The position numbers and the translations under genes are program-made. Positions 8,902 to 17,773 of a DNA stretch of 64,000 bases are shown here, in pieces (the stretch's first letter is position 1; the number at the start of each line of letters is the position of its first letter). This DNA is from Candidatus Amulumruptor caecigallinarius (GTDB taxonomy: Bacteria > Bacteroidota > Bacteroidia > Bacteroidales > Muribaculaceae), in the NCBI GenBank assembly GCA_944321825.1, contig CALUMU010000007.1, positions 1 through 64,000 of the forward strand. The letters run 5' to 3'. The notes under the pieces are model-generated. The model worked only from the letters and a program-made list of their open reading frames with translations. It had not been told where the DNA came from and did not search any database.

Positions 8902-9666
8902 TCAACGACCCAACGAAGTGACAGGACGCTTGGGTTGGGGTTCTGCCGGCTCCCGGCTCCCGGGAGCCGCCATCAGCTGATTGGTGTTCTGGGAGGCTCC
9001 CGCTGATGGCCGTGGTTTCTCGGATGTACGCTGCGGCGGGGTCCTTACCACCGGCACCGACGCGGTGTCGGTCGCACTCGAATCTCTGAGCTGCGACCCA
9101 CCTCCTGCCATCGGACCGTCGTCATTGACAGGGAATATGCCTGACACATTATTGACCGTGTAATTAGTCATCTGCTCGTCGCTGACAAATCCATACCCTT
9201 CGATAATGCGGTCGCTTTTCTCGATATGGATGAACGAATCGCTGTAAATCTTATGGTTCTGCTGGTCCCAGAAAAGCTGGTTGGTGAGGAATTTCTCTTT
9301 GGCTACATTGGCTATGCGCACATTGCCGTCAAGCCGCCAAAGCTCTTCAAGTTTGAAATATGTAGCCGAGTCGCACCTTACCGTTGCCTCGCGGCGCATG
9401 AGGTCATCGAACTTCTCCAAATTCAGCCCGTCAGGAAACCGCCAGTGCGGCACTTTGGCCTCGTCGAACACGAGCCACAGAGGGGAAATGATACGGTAAC
9501 GGGTTATGCCCGAATCGCTTATAAGAGTCTCCACATCACGTGTCATCATGGTCGGAAACGTCTCAGGGTCGATCCGTCCTGACAGAAATTCCTTCTTCTC
9601 CTCCTGGCAGGCCGTTACGGCCATAATGGTAATCAGGAACACTACCGATGGCAGCAGTTGTCTCAT
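8902..9666 (-). CDS. lptC: LPS export periplasmic protein LptC
   Basis: Lipoprotein-type LptC, the periplasmic/inner-membrane bridge component that passes LPS from the LptBFG extractor to LptA. A signal peptide with lipobox VTAC (Cys about 20) is followed by the LptC beta-jellyroll segment: MTRDVETLISDSG, a P-x-W-x-x-FDE-like strand, LDGNVRIAN and IIEGYGF. The C-terminal 70 residues form a low-complexity Pro/Ser/Arg-rich tail not required by the family. It sits 25 bp after the OMP gene in the coaX-OMP-lptC-GldE-like operon, an arrangement common in Bacteroidales. Confidence 0.88.
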   Translation of the reverse strand: MRQLLPSVVFLITIMAVTACQEEKKEFLSGRIDPETFPTMMTRDVETLISDSGITRYRIISPLWLVFDEAKVPHWRFPDGLNLEKFDDLMRREATVRCDSATYFKLEELWRLDGNVRIANVAKEKFLTNQLFWDQQNHKIYSDSFIHIEKSDRIIEGYGFVSDEQMTNYTVNNVSGIFPVNDDGPMAGGGSQLRDSSATDTASVPVVRTPPQRTSEKPRPSAGASQNTNQLMAAPGSREPAEPQPKRPVTSLGR

Positions 9667-9691
9667 TCAGAGCTCTTTTTGCGAAGTGACA

Positions 9692-10966
9692 TCAGCGTAT
9701 CTTGCTCTGCATGAACCAGCGTTCGTTGAAGTTCACGCCGAGGGTGATGTTGAAATAGTTTTCGGTAAGAAGCTTGGTCGGTGATGTGGAGCGGTGCTTG
9801 TATTCGAAGCCGAGGTTTACCACCGTCTTACCAGCCACGGCAGGGAATCCGAAGCCGCACGACAGGCCGAAGTCCTTGACCGAGTTGCTGTTGACCGTTA
9901 TGTAGTCACGGTTGTAATATCCGCCGAATCGATATGCCACACGGCGGAAATAGCTGCCACGAGGATCAGGAACCCACTCCAGTCCGGCCCCGATGCGGTA
10001 ACGGTTCTGAAACTTTGTGCCGATGAAGTTGTCATCAGGCTCAAACTTGGCATTTTTCCATCCCTGATACGTGAAATCCACTTCTGCCATGAAATTGCGG
10101 TTGCGCTCGTAGTTGATACCCACGCCCCATGTGGCAGGTATGGCGAAGTTATGTCGCAGCGATTCGCTGGCTATGGTGTCGCCCACGTAACCGCTCGTGC
10201 CTGATGACGACACTTCGTCAAACTGCAGCACCATGCTCTTGCCGAGCAGGGCCTTGCCTGGCGAGAACGTAAGTCCGGCAGTCAAGCGTTGGCGAGGAGC
10301 CACCTCCACGCCATACTGGATGCCGAAATCCATGTGGAAGTCGCGGACCTGTATGATTTGCTCGAAAAGCGACATCGTTCCTGTAGATTCCGGTATGGCA
10401 TACACGTCATTGTACGTAGTGCCGAAGAAATAACCGAAATTCATGCCGACATTGAGACCCTTGACGATGTTGAATCCGGCTCCGAGATAAAGCAGGTTCA
10501 GGCCACCCGAACCCTGGCGCGAAGCCGAGCCGTTATCGATTGTCGAGCCGAAAGAATATCCCACCGATGAGTACGGCAGCAGGCCTATCGACATGCCCAA
10601 CCGCTTGCTCACTGGGAAAGCCATGGTCACATAGTCGAGACCGCCGCCGTAGTTATGCTGGCTGTTGGTGATGTCGGAATTGTGGAGTTTCTCGCTTGAC
10701 CATATGTTGGTGAAGTCAAGCCCCAAGTCGAAGAGGAATGTCAACGAATCGCGTGAAGCATAGCTTGCCGGATTCATCACGTTGATCTGCCGTCCCGACG
10801 ACATTGCATAGCCCACTCCGCCCATCTGACGCTGTGCCGATGTGACATTGTCACGCAATATACCGTAACCAAACTTGGAGTATGGAGTCTGTGCCGATAC
10901 GCTTTCGCCGACAGCCATAGCCATGACTGCGGCCAGAAGAGCTATAAGTCTACTTCTTATTTTCAT
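9692..10966 (-). CDS. FadL-like outer-membrane beta-barrel protein
   Basis: A 424-aa outer-membrane protein. The signal peptide is about 1-25 (ending VSAQ). The mature start TPYSKFGYGILRD...RQMGGVGYAMSSG..INVMNPASYA is typical of the Bacteroidota FadL/OMPP1-like porins always found beside lptC. Aromatic-rich amphipathic strands run to the end. Members probably form a 14-strand barrel importing hydrophobic molecules, but substrate and any T9SS link (compare PorV) are unproven. Its first 17 bp overlap the coaX 3' end, suggesting translational coupling. Confidence 0.8.
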   Translation of the reverse strand: MKIRSRLIALLAAVMAMAVGESVSAQTPYSKFGYGILRDNVTSAQRQMGGVGYAMSSGRQINVMNPASYASRDSLTFLFDLGLDFTNIWSSEKLHNSDITNSQHNYGGGLDYVTMAFPVSKRLGMSIGLLPYSSVGYSFGSTIDNGSASRQGSGGLNLLYLGAGFNIVKGLNVGMNFGYFFGTTYNDVYAIPESTGTMSLFEQIIQVRDFHMDFGIQYGVEVAPRQRLTAGLTFSPGKALLGKSMVLQFDEVSSSGTSGYVGDTIASESLRHNFAIPATWGVGINYERNRNFMAEVDFTYQGWKNAKFEPDDNFIGTKFQNRYRIGAGLEWVPDPRGSYFRRVAYRFGGYYNRDYITVNSNSVKDFGLSCGFGFPAVAGKTVVNLGFEYKHRSTSPTKLLTENYFNITLGVNFNERWFMQSKIR

Positions 10967-11687
10967 TGTATAATAAAATACTGTTTAATCCTTTGCTTAC
11001 AAGATGCTCGTCGACATCCACCTCGAAATCGAGAAGCGGGCTCAGCAACGGGGCATTGCCACCCGTCATGACCACCTTTGTGTCGCGGAGCTTGCTCATA
11101 TAGAAGCTCACAGCCCCGACTATGCCGTAGACCGCGCCGAGTATCATCGCGTCGGCGGTATCCTTGCCGAGCACCCTGCGGTGTTCGATGCTTGCCGGCA
11201 CTTCGAGCTGCGGCAGACGCGCAGTGTAGCGGTGCAGCGCATCAAGCCTCATCTTGAGGCCAGGAGTGATATTGCCCCCTCGGAATGTGCCGTCGGCGGT
11301 GACGAAATCATAAGTCACGGCAGTGCCGGCATCCACCACGAGCAGATTCTGGCCGGGATGCAGCGACACGGCTCCCACCGCCGCCGCAATGCGGTCGGCT
11401 CCGAGGGTCCCCGGCGTACCGTAGTCTATCTTGATAGGCAGGCGGCACCGGCTCGACAACCGGCACACGCGCTTTGCTATGTGCCGAATGCTTCCAAGCA
11501 CGGCACTGCCGTCGTCAGAAACGGAGCAATATATGGCTGCGTCAATGGCACCGCGCCCGTGGGTAAACTGCTCGACGGTCTGCGCACACAGATGCGCCTC
11601 GTTGACTATGTCAATAAGCTCGATACCGTCCCACAGAGCCATCTTGGCTACCGTATTGCCTTGATCAATGGTGAGATTCAATGACAT
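10950..11687 (-). CDS. coaX: Type III pantothenate kinase
   Basis: CoaX catalyses ATP-dependent phosphorylation of pantothenate, the first step of coenzyme A synthesis. The 245-aa sequence shows the ASKHA phosphate-1 motif TIDQGNT (residues 6-12), the LGADRIAA block (about 93-100), VVDAGTAVTYDF (about 117-128) and GGNITPGLKMRLDAL (about 138-152). Length and motifs are normal. It heads the minus-strand operon with the FadL-like OMP, lptC and the GldE-like gene. Confidence 0.95.
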   Translation of the reverse strand: MSLNLTIDQGNTVAKMALWDGIELIDIVNEAHLCAQTVEQFTHGRGAIDAAIYCSVSDDGSAVLGSIRHIAKRVCRLSSRCRLPIKIDYGTPGTLGADRIAAAVGAVSLHPGQNLLVVDAGTAVTYDFVTADGTFRGGNITPGLKMRLDALHRYTARLPQLEVPASIEHRRVLGKDTADAMILGAVYGIVGAVSFYMSKLRDTKVVMTGGNAPLLSPLLDFEVDVDEHLVSKGLNSILLYNENKK

Positions 11688-11799
11688 ACCGCCGCAAAGT
11701 TACTAATAAATCTTGTAAGTAAGCCGTAAGCCGCTGTCAAATTAAAACTCTATAACAACTATGCAACTATGCAGCCATGCAACGAAGTCTACAGGGGAA

Positions 11800-12831
11800 T
11801 TATGCCGGAAGTACACCTCTCGCCGTGAAAATGCGGTAAATCAGGTCACGCAACATCTCCGATGCGTCCTGGCGGCTGCCGATGCCCTTCGACTTGACAT
11901 CGAAATCACGTATGGCAGACACTATTTCTGCCGTCTGGAAGGCATTGTAATTGCGTGCGGCGGCCTCATAGTTGCGCAGCTGCCACGACTGGCTGAAGCC
12001 CATCGCCGCCATCAGCGATACCTGGCTCTTGTCAGGGGTAAAATGATACACAAGCAGATTGGAGAACAGCGAGAAAACACTGCTCGCAACAGCCTGCGGC
12101 GGATTAGCCTTGGGATTAGCCTTGAAATACTCCACTATCTGCATACATTTGCGGAAATTGCGCGACACTATGGCATCGACCAGCTCGTAGCTGTTGAAAT
12201 CCTTCGAGATGCCTATGTTGCGCTCTATCGCTTCGGGGGTGACAGTGGCTTTAGGAGGGAGCACCATGGCAAGCTTAGCCACGGCATTATGCACTTTCGA
12301 CAAATCCGCACCTAAATAGTCCTTAATCATCGTAAGGGCTTTGACCTCTATGGCCAGCCCGTGATCATCCACTATGGCCTTGATGCACTGAGGCAAGTCC
12401 TTCGGCTTAGGACGGTCAGCGGTGAATATCACCGCCCCCCTCTTTGCGGCATCCATCATCGCTTTGCCCTTGGGTTTATCGCCTCGGAAACATACCACGA
12501 AGACCGTAGTAGGCGAAGGCGACATGATGTATGGTGCGAGTTTGTCGAGCTGGTCGGCTCTCATGGTCTGCGCTTCCTTGAGGATGACCACCTGACGGTC
12601 GGACATCATCGGATAGCGGCGGGCCGTTTCAACAACAGTGGCGACATCAAGCTGCTGCGAACCGTAGACCACAAACAGGTTGAAATCGCGGTCGGCCTCA
12701 TCGATCACCCCTTCGAACTCCTCTACTAACCGGTCGATGTAATATCCCTCCTGCCCACCGAGCACATACACCGGCCGGAGGCTCTTATGACGTATGTCAT
12801 TGCGAAGCGAAGCGAAAGTTACCGAAGCCAT
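11800..12831 (-). CDS. holA: DNA polymerase III subunit delta
   Basis: Delta subunit of the clamp loader, which opens the beta sliding clamp. The 343-aa sequence has the delta family N-terminus (PVYVLGGQEGYYIDRLVEEFE) and the characteristic blocks RRYPMMSDRQVVILKEAQ and FNSYELVDAIVSRNFRKCMQIVEYF in the AAA+-like and helical domains. The Walker A motif is degenerate, as usual for delta. It is a monocistronic-looking minus-strand gene; about 110 bp separate it from coaX. Confidence 0.92.
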   Translation of the reverse strand: MASVTFASLRNDIRHKSLRPVYVLGGQEGYYIDRLVEEFEGVIDEADRDFNLFVVYGSQQLDVATVVETARRYPMMSDRQVVILKEAQTMRADQLDKLAPYIMSPSPTTVFVVCFRGDKPKGKAMMDAAKRGAVIFTADRPKPKDLPQCIKAIVDDHGLAIEVKALTMIKDYLGADLSKVHNAVAKLAMVLPPKATVTPEAIERNIGISKDFNSYELVDAIVSRNFRKCMQIVEYFKANPKANPPQAVASSVFSLFSNLLVYHFTPDKSQVSLMAAMGFSQSWQLRNYEAAARNYNAFQTAEIVSAIRDFDVKSKGIGSRQDASEMLRDLIYRIFTARGVLPA

Positions 12832-13353
12832 ATGGTCACAGCTAAGTCAGTCACCAAAATTAGTTTGTATCTTAAAGTCAATCACAGTTTTGACACTTCT
12901 ATGGACTGATTTGTAGCCTAATTTATGACGAAACAACATTGCAGCCCCTAAGTTACAAAAATCTCCCCGAACTACCGCAATCCATCTGACATATCGAGTG
13001 CAATATCGTGCAGCATATTAGGCCGGCCAACTGCGCAATCCACATCCATAAAGCTCCACAGAAGCGTAAGAACAGTAGGGCGGAGAGCAAGCCTCGTCAC
13101 AAAGAGGTGTTCGAACGGTCAGCCCTGCAGGGGCTGAAGACGCAGGCCGCAGGATTCGTTTCAGCGACGATCGCGACAAATACTATGACAGCATCTTACA
13201 AGAGGCAGCAAGCTCCGCACGGGGCTTGGTAGCCGTCATGCGGAGCTTTGCCGAAGTTATGCTAAAGAGGCTATGCTTGCCGCGGGCATGTGTGACTATG
13301 CGCCAGACGGCTGCTGTCTCTTGTGTTTTTGTGGTTAGTCGGTCAGCGGAGCG
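12832..13353. other. Long non-coding gap holding one REP-like repeat
   Basis: About 520 bp between holA and the DUF4295 gene. The part at 13042-13140 is a dispersed repeat (listed separately). The remainder contains no ORF I can support; a 74-codon frame at 13008-13232 runs through the repeat and has no protein-like features. Confidence 0.6.
13042..13140. repeat. Dispersed REP-like palindromic repeat, copy 1
   Basis: The segment starting ACATCCATAAAGCTCC and continuing through AGAACAGTAGGGCG aligns with 29894-29990. It contains short GC-rich palindromes, including CAGCCCTGCAGGGGCTG (13120-13136). It is intergenic in both places. Confidence 0.8.
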
Positions 13354-13503
13354 TTATTTGAGAGCGTCCTTGACAGCGTCGTTGGGGACCATGGACTCCT
13401 GGAAAGTGTAGGCGCCTGTCTTGGGCGACTTCACCATCTTGATGACTTTGCTATATGTACGTCCTTCACCCTTCTGCAGCGAAGCGACTGTTTTCTTTGC
13501 CAT
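13354..13503 (-). CDS. DUF4295 family small protein
   Basis: A 49-codon gene that starts MAKKTVASLQKGEGRTYSK and ends VPNDAVKDALK before TAA. This is the Bacteroidota DUF4295 family, a small basic protein nearly always encoded directly after rpmG, which suggests ribosome association. It begins 46 bp after the rpmG stop on the same strand and completes an rpmB-rpmG-DUF4295 operon. The biochemical function is unknown. Confidence 0.9.
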   Translation of the reverse strand: MAKKTVASLQKGEGRTYSKVIKMVKSPKTGAYTFQESMVPNDAVKDALK

Positions 13504-13549
13504 ATCGTTGGATTTTGTAAAGTAGGGTCTCTACCGGGTGAAACTTATG

Positions 13550-13738
13550 TTATTTAATCTCCTTGTGGACAGTCACCTTCTTGAGGATGGGATTGTATTT
13601 CTTGAGCTCAAGACGTTCGGTGGTGTTCTTACGGTTCTTGGTGGTGATGTAGCGAGAGGTGCCGGGCATACCGCTGGCCTTATGTTCGGTGCATTCGAGG
13701 ATCACCTGCACTCGATTGCCTTTAGCTTTCTTTGCCAT
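13550..13738 (-). CDS. rpmG: 50S ribosomal protein L33
   Basis: Small basic protein (62 aa) of the large ribosomal subunit. The start [20 protein letters not shown], the [10 protein letters not shown] segment and the end [18 protein letters not shown] are diagnostic of bacterial L33. The zinc-binding CxxC pairs are absent (a single Cys only), so this is the zinc-independent form. It lies 9 bp downstream of rpmB and upstream of the DUF4295 gene. Confidence 0.97.
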   Translation of the reverse strand: MAKKAKGNRVQVILECTEHKASGMPGTSRYITTKNRKNTTERLELKKYNPILKKVTVHKEIK

Positions 13739-13747
13739 TGTTAGTGA

Positions 13748-14005
13748 TTAGAGGTCTAAGTATTTAATTTCGGTGAGATAACCCTTCTTGGCAGCATCCA
13801 TGATGGCTGCGTTGAGGCCCTTCTTGTTGATGGTGCGGAGGCCTGCGGCAGAGAGGGTCAAAGTAATCCAAGCGTCTTCTTCTACCCAGTAGAATTTTTT
13901 GGTGAAGAGGTTGACGTTGAACTTACGCTTTGTGCGGCGCTTGGAGTGGGAAACGTTGTTGCCCACCATAGCCTGTTTACCTGTGATTTGACAAATCTTT
14001 GACAT
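13748..14005 (-). CDS. rpmB: 50S ribosomal protein L28
   Basis: Large-subunit ribosomal protein of 85 aa. [29 protein letters not shown] at the N-terminus is the conserved L28 signature. The first Cys has no CxxC partner, so it is a zinc-free form like the neighbouring L33. It is first gene of the rpmB-rpmG-DUF4295 operon, with a leader of about 150 nt from a recognisable promoter. Confidence 0.97.
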   Translation of the reverse strand: MSKICQITGKQAMVGNNVSHSKRRTKRKFNVNLFTKKFYWVEEDAWITLTLSAAGLRTINKKGLNAAIMDAAKKGYLTEIKYLDL

Positions 14006-14161
14006 GGCTGTTCAATTAAATCTATCTCTTGTGGTTGTTTTTGTAATACTGTAAAGCACGGGGCTTCAGGGGTGACATTTCAGGCCGTTTCCCTATTCTC
14101 ATATCGCGCCAAGTGCATCATTCTTAGACACTTTCATAGGATAAGGCCGCAAAACAGTTTG

Positions 14162-14193
14162 CAAAGTAAGCAATTTTCTGTCTATCTGCCAAA
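14162..14193 (-). promoter_or_regulatory. Probable rpmB promoter
   Basis: On the minus strand, TTTG (14193-14190), a 20-nt spacer, then TTACTTTG (14169-14162). This fits the Bacteroidota TTTG / TAnnTTTG consensus with one mismatch. It leaves a leader of roughly 150 nt before the rpmB ATG. Confidence 0.6.
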
Positions 14194-14288
14194 TATTTCC
14201 AAATGTTTTTGTTAAATTTGTGTTGTAAAGCGAGTATTCCATTAAACCCAAAACGGATACTTACAGTCGTAAAGAAACTGCCGCAAAG

Positions 14289-15413
14289 ATGCAACTCGTA
14301 AGCCTAACCATAACAGATTTCAAGAACATCCCCGAAGCCCATATAGAGCTGTCGCCGCGCTTCAACGGCTTTCTCGGACTCAACGGCATGGGGAAAAGCA
14401 ACCTGCTCGATGCCATCTACGCCTTGTCGTTCACCAAGAGCTTCACCGGGGCGCATGACCGCATGTTGGTGCGCCGTGGATCGGAGCTGTTTATGGTCAA
14501 GGGCACATACCTGCGGCAGGGACAGCCCGAAGAGGTGACTCTCGGCTACTCAGCCGGGAGGCGCAAGAGCCTCAAGCGCAAGGGCAAAGAATACAAGCGC
14601 ATGTCGGAGCATATAGGCTCGTTCCCCATAGTGATGATGTCGCCGCGTGACATCGACCTCATACGCGGCACCGGCACGGACCGCCGCCGGTGGATGGATA
14701 TGGTCATCTCCCAGAGCGATGCCACTTACCTCGACGCACTCATGCGCTACAACGCCGCCCTCGAACAGCGCAACCGCCAGCTACGCGACGGGGTATATGA
14801 CCGCACCCTGCTCGAAATCAACGAGATGATGATGGCCGCTGCCGCCGAAACAATCCATTCAGCCCGCGCCGTCTTCGTAGCCGAACTCGGCGAGATATTC
14901 AGCCGCTACCACCGTCTGATGGCCGGCGACGACGAGGAAGTCACCCTGGCATACGAGAGCGAACTCAATGAGCCGGGCATGACCATGGAGCGTCTTTTCG
15001 AGCTCAACCGCGCCAAAGACGGCATCATCAAACATACATCGTCAGGCATACACCGCGACGACATCATCATGACCCTCGGAGGCATGGATGTCAGGCGCAC
15101 GGCATCGGAGGGGCAGTGCAAGACATTTACCATAGCCCTGCGTCTGGCACAATACGAATTCCTGTCAGGGGCCACGCACCTCAGACCGCTGCTGCTGCTC
15201 GACGACATATTCGACAAGCTCGACTCAGTCAGGGTGGAACGCATCATACGCATGGTATCGGGCGACCGGTTCGGCCAGATATTCATCACCGACACCAACC
15301 GCAAGCACCTCGACGAGATTTTCTCAGCCACATCGGAGGATGTCAGGCTATGGAGCGTCGACAACGGCGAGTTCGCCCCCTTGGAACTCGGTCAAAGCCC
15401 ATCAGAGCCATGA
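14289..15413 (+). CDS. recF: DNA replication/repair protein RecF
   Basis: SMC-like ATPase that loads RecA at gapped DNA with RecO and RecR. The 374-aa protein has Walker A GLNGMGKSN (about 29-37), the ABC-type signature SEGQCKTF (about 276-283) and Walker B LLLLDDIFDKLD (about 300-311). Its length is normal. The start ATG is in MQLVSLTITDFKNI, the standard RecF opening. The stop codon overlaps the ATG of the DUF721 gene (ATGA), so they are translationally coupled. It is divergent from rpmB. Confidence 0.96.
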   Translation: MQLVSLTITDFKNIPEAHIELSPRFNGFLGLNGMGKSNLLDAIYALSFTKSFTGAHDRMLVRRGSELFMVKGTYLRQGQPEEVTLGYSAGRRKSLKRKGKEYKRMSEHIGSFPIVMMSPRDIDLIRGTGTDRRRWMDMVISQSDATYLDALMRYNAALEQRNRQLRDGVYDRTLLEINEMMMAAAAETIHSARAVFVAELGEIFSRYHRLMAGDDEEVTLAYESELNEPGMTMERLFELNRAKDGIIKHTSSGIHRDDIIMTLGGMDVRRTASEGQCKTFTIALRLAQYEFLSGATHLRPLLLLDDIFDKLDSVRVERIIRMVSGDRFGQIFITDTNRKHLDEIFSATSEDVRLWSVDNGEFAPLELGQSPSEP

Positions 15414-15700
15414 AACGCACCGAAGCACAGTCGATAGCCGAGATTTTTGACGAAGTACTGCGCCAGAACAATCTCGACGACACTTTTAACGAACAGAAAG
15501 CATGCCACCTATGGCCCGAAGTGGTAGGTCCGCAAATCAACCGCCGCACCACGCGCCGCTACGTGGACCACGGCGTGATGCACGTCTACATCTCATCCGC
15601 TCCGCTCAAAAGCGAGCTCGAATTTCTCAAAAGCCGCATAGTGCAGCTGCTCAACGATGCCGTTGGCTCTCCTGTCATCAAAGCATTGATGATCCACTGA
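15410..15700 (+). CDS. DUF721 (DciA-like) protein
   Basis: A 96-aa protein beginning MKRTEAQSIAEIFDEVLRQN. The WPEVVGPQI block and the later strand YISSAPLKSELEFLKSRIV are typical of DUF721. In proteobacteria the homologous DciA domain binds and helps load the replicative helicase; by family membership a replication role is likely here. The chosen ATG (15410) overlaps the recF stop by 4 bp, an arrangement widespread in bacteria. Longer readings starting inside recF have no support. Confidence 0.88.
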   Translation: MKRTEAQSIAEIFDEVLRQNNLDDTFNEQKACHLWPEVVGPQINRRTTRRYVDHGVMHVYISSAPLKSELEFLKSRIVQLLNDAVGSPVIKALMIH

Positions 15701-15819
15701 CGCAGACAGCCCCCAATCGGGAAAGCCTAAAAACAGGCCGCTGCAACAACCTACAACAATAACACACAGCCATTCCAGGAAAACGGCTGGTTTGTTAGGT
15801 ATTATCGCTTTGTTGCAAC

Positions 15820-15851
15820 GAGCCCAATCCGCGTAATTACGGATTGGGCTC
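15820..15851. terminator. Strong hairpin between DUF721 and trpB2
   Basis: A perfect 12-bp stem GAGCCCAATCCG / CGGATTGGGCTC with an 8-nt loop lies between convergent genes. There is no good U-tract on either side, but position and stability suggest a bidirectional terminator or 3'-end stabilising hairpin. Confidence 0.7.
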
Positions 15852-15876
15852 GTGGATTATCTGGCTTCTTGGGTTT

Positions 15877-17247
15877 TCAGAGACCCATCGCGTCGAGCTC
15901 GGCGATATTGCGGTCTATCTCGCCCTGGTCGAGGGGATAGTTTATCAAGTCGCCGTTGAAATACTTGTCATAGCTGGCCATGTCTATCAGACCGTGTCCC
16001 GACAGGTTGAACAGGATAACCTTCTCTTCGCCTGTCTCCTTGCACTTGTTGGCCTCGCGGATTGTCGCAGCTATGGCATGGCACGACTCAGGCGCGGGGA
16101 TTATGCCCTCCACCCGTGCAAACAGCGCACCGGCATCAAACGATTCGAGCTGCTGGATGTCTACCGCCTCCATCAGACCATCCTTTAGAAGCTGCGACAC
16201 TATGACTCCGGCGCCATGGTAACGGAGACCTCCGGCGTGGATGTTGGCAGGGGCAAAGTTGTGACCGAGAGTGTACATCGGCAGAAGCGGTGTGTATCCG
16301 GCCTCGTCGCCGAAGTCGTAGCGGAACTTGCCTCGTGTCAACTTGGGGCATGAAGCCGGCTCGGCTGCTATAAACCGTGTCTGCTTGCCTTCCAGAATGT
16401 TATGGCGCATGAAAGGGAAAGCGATACCGCCGAAATTGCTGCCGCCGCCGAAGCAGGCTATCACCATGTCGGGGTATTCGCCAGCAAGCGCCATCTGCTT
16501 CTCTGCTTCAAGACCGATGACGGTCTGGTGCAGCGTAACGTGGCTGAGTACCGAGCCGAGGGTATATTTACAGCCAGGTGTAGTCCGGGCAAGTTCGATA
16601 GCTTCAGAGATAGCCGTGCCGAGCGACCCCTGATGGTTGGGATAGGCGGTCAGGATGTCCTTACCGGCACGTGTCGACATGGAGGGCGAAGGAGTCACCT
16701 GCGCACCGAAAGTCTGCATGATAGAGCGGCGGTAGGGCTTCTGCTCATATGAAATCTTGACCTGGTACACGGCGGCCTCCAGACCGAAAAGACGCGCAGC
16801 ATATGCCAACGACGCACCCCACTGTCCGGCGCCGGTCTCTGTAGTCACATTCGTCACGCCCTCTTTCTTGCAGTAATAAGCCTGAGGGATGGCCGAATTG
16901 AGTTTGTGTGAACCCATCGGGCTAACGCTCTCGTTTTTGAAATATATGTGTGCAGGGGTGCCGAGAGCCTTTTCAAGGCCGTATGCGCGCACCAGCGGTG
17001 TCGAGCGGTAGTATTTGTACATCTCACGCACCTCTTCGGGGATTTCAATCCACGTGTCGGTCTGGTTGAGTTCCTGACGGCACAGCTCCTCGGCAAATAT
17101 CGGATACATGTCCTCGGGCTTCAGAGGTTCCTTGGTGGCAGGGTTGAGGGGCGGCATCGGCTTGTTGACCATGTCGGCCTGAATATTGTACCAATGGGTA
17201 GGAATCTCGCTTTCCGGGAGTATGAATCGTTTCGTTTTCTGGCTCAT
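15877..17247 (-). CDS. TrpB2-type PLP enzyme (tryptophan synthase beta-like)
   Basis: Pyridoxal-phosphate enzyme of the TrpB2 subfamily, 456 aa. These enzymes make tryptophan from indole and serine, often without a TrpA partner. The PLP lysine lies in MGSHKLNSA (about 111-119). GAGQWG (about 138-143) and the phosphate-binding CFGGGSNFGG (about 268-277) are also present. The N-terminus (IPTHWYNIQADM) is characteristic of TrpB2 rather than classical TrpB. No other trp gene is adjacent, so indole salvage is likely. A long inverted repeat covers the sequence immediately upstream of its start codon. Confidence 0.92.
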   Translation of the reverse strand: MSQKTKRFILPESEIPTHWYNIQADMVNKPMPPLNPATKEPLKPEDMYPIFAEELCRQELNQTDTWIEIPEEVREMYKYYRSTPLVRAYGLEKALGTPAHIYFKNESVSPMGSHKLNSAIPQAYYCKKEGVTNVTTETGAGQWGASLAYAARLFGLEAAVYQVKISYEQKPYRRSIMQTFGAQVTPSPSMSTRAGKDILTAYPNHQGSLGTAISEAIELARTTPGCKYTLGSVLSHVTLHQTVIGLEAEKQMALAGEYPDMVIACFGGGSNFGGIAFPFMRHNILEGKQTRFIAAEPASCPKLTRGKFRYDFGDEAGYTPLLPMYTLGHNFAPANIHAGGLRYHGAGVIVSQLLKDGLMEAVDIQQLESFDAGALFARVEGIIPAPESCHAIAATIREANKCKETGEEKVILFNLSGHGLIDMASYDKYFNGDLINYPLDQGEIDRNIAELDAMGL

Positions 17248-17249
17248 AA

Positions 17250-17374
17250 TGAGAACTGATTTAAACTTATTTCAAAATGTCAAACTCAGAACTGATGCAA
17301 CCCAAAGAGTTAACCTTTCTGTCTTGTTTCAAGACGCAAAATGTTAATTTGCAATAAGTACAAGTCAGTTCTTA
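17250..17374. repeat. Inverted repeat in the trpB2 leader
   Basis: Arms 17250-17271 and 17353-17374 share AATAAGTnnAAnTCAGTTCT(C/T)A as inverted copies (about 80% identity) around about 80 bp. The proximal arm ends 3 bp before the trpB2 ATG, so a transcript starting upstream would fold this arm over the ribosome-entry region. It could be a diverged member of the family A palindromes (shared TGCAATAAGTA). Confidence 0.65.
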
Positions 17375-17469
17375 ATAAAGTATTTTGCAAAAGCACCCCA
17401 AAGGTAGTAATTTTTTATGAAAAAGGCGCTATCCGCTTCGCAGCGAAAGCGCCTTTTGTGGCTGACGCG

Positions 17470-17664
17470 AGAAACTGTTTTGGCTTCACACCTGATTTTT
17501 ACAGGGTGTCGCTATTTCACAATAGAGCTTGACTGTCACGGATTTTCGAGTTCTTTTTGCCGCTCGCAATCGTCATGTAGCTCGCTACACTCCTCTCGCT
17601 CGCATCAAAAACCCCTCCGAAACTCCTTGTAAAAATCCATATGTGAAATCTCAAAACAGTTTCT
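17470..17664. repeat. Long imperfect palindromic element (family B)
   Basis: Left arm 17470-17503 (AGAAACTGTTTTG...TTTTTACA) and right arm 17628-17664 are imperfect inverted repeats. Between them lies the hairpin GTAG-CTCG-CTAC (17578-17589) followed by ACTCCTCTCGCTC, which resembles the core of the element at 6760-6949 read on the other strand. Together with the repeat at 17250-17374 it fills the gap between trpB2 and the Ca2+ ATPase; no ORF is supported there. Confidence 0.75.
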
Positions 17665-17773
17665 AATTATGAAGTAAAATTTCCAACTGTTATGCATCGC
17701 AAAGTTAGGCACGCTGCGGCCGCCTTGCAATACCCAAAAGTAGGGATTTTCACACCTTCGCCGTCATATTATA

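Noticed and set aside
15116-15409. Long upstream extension of the DUF721 gene inside recF
   Set aside because: It is out-of-frame recF sequence; the ATG overlapping the recF stop gives the normal family length.
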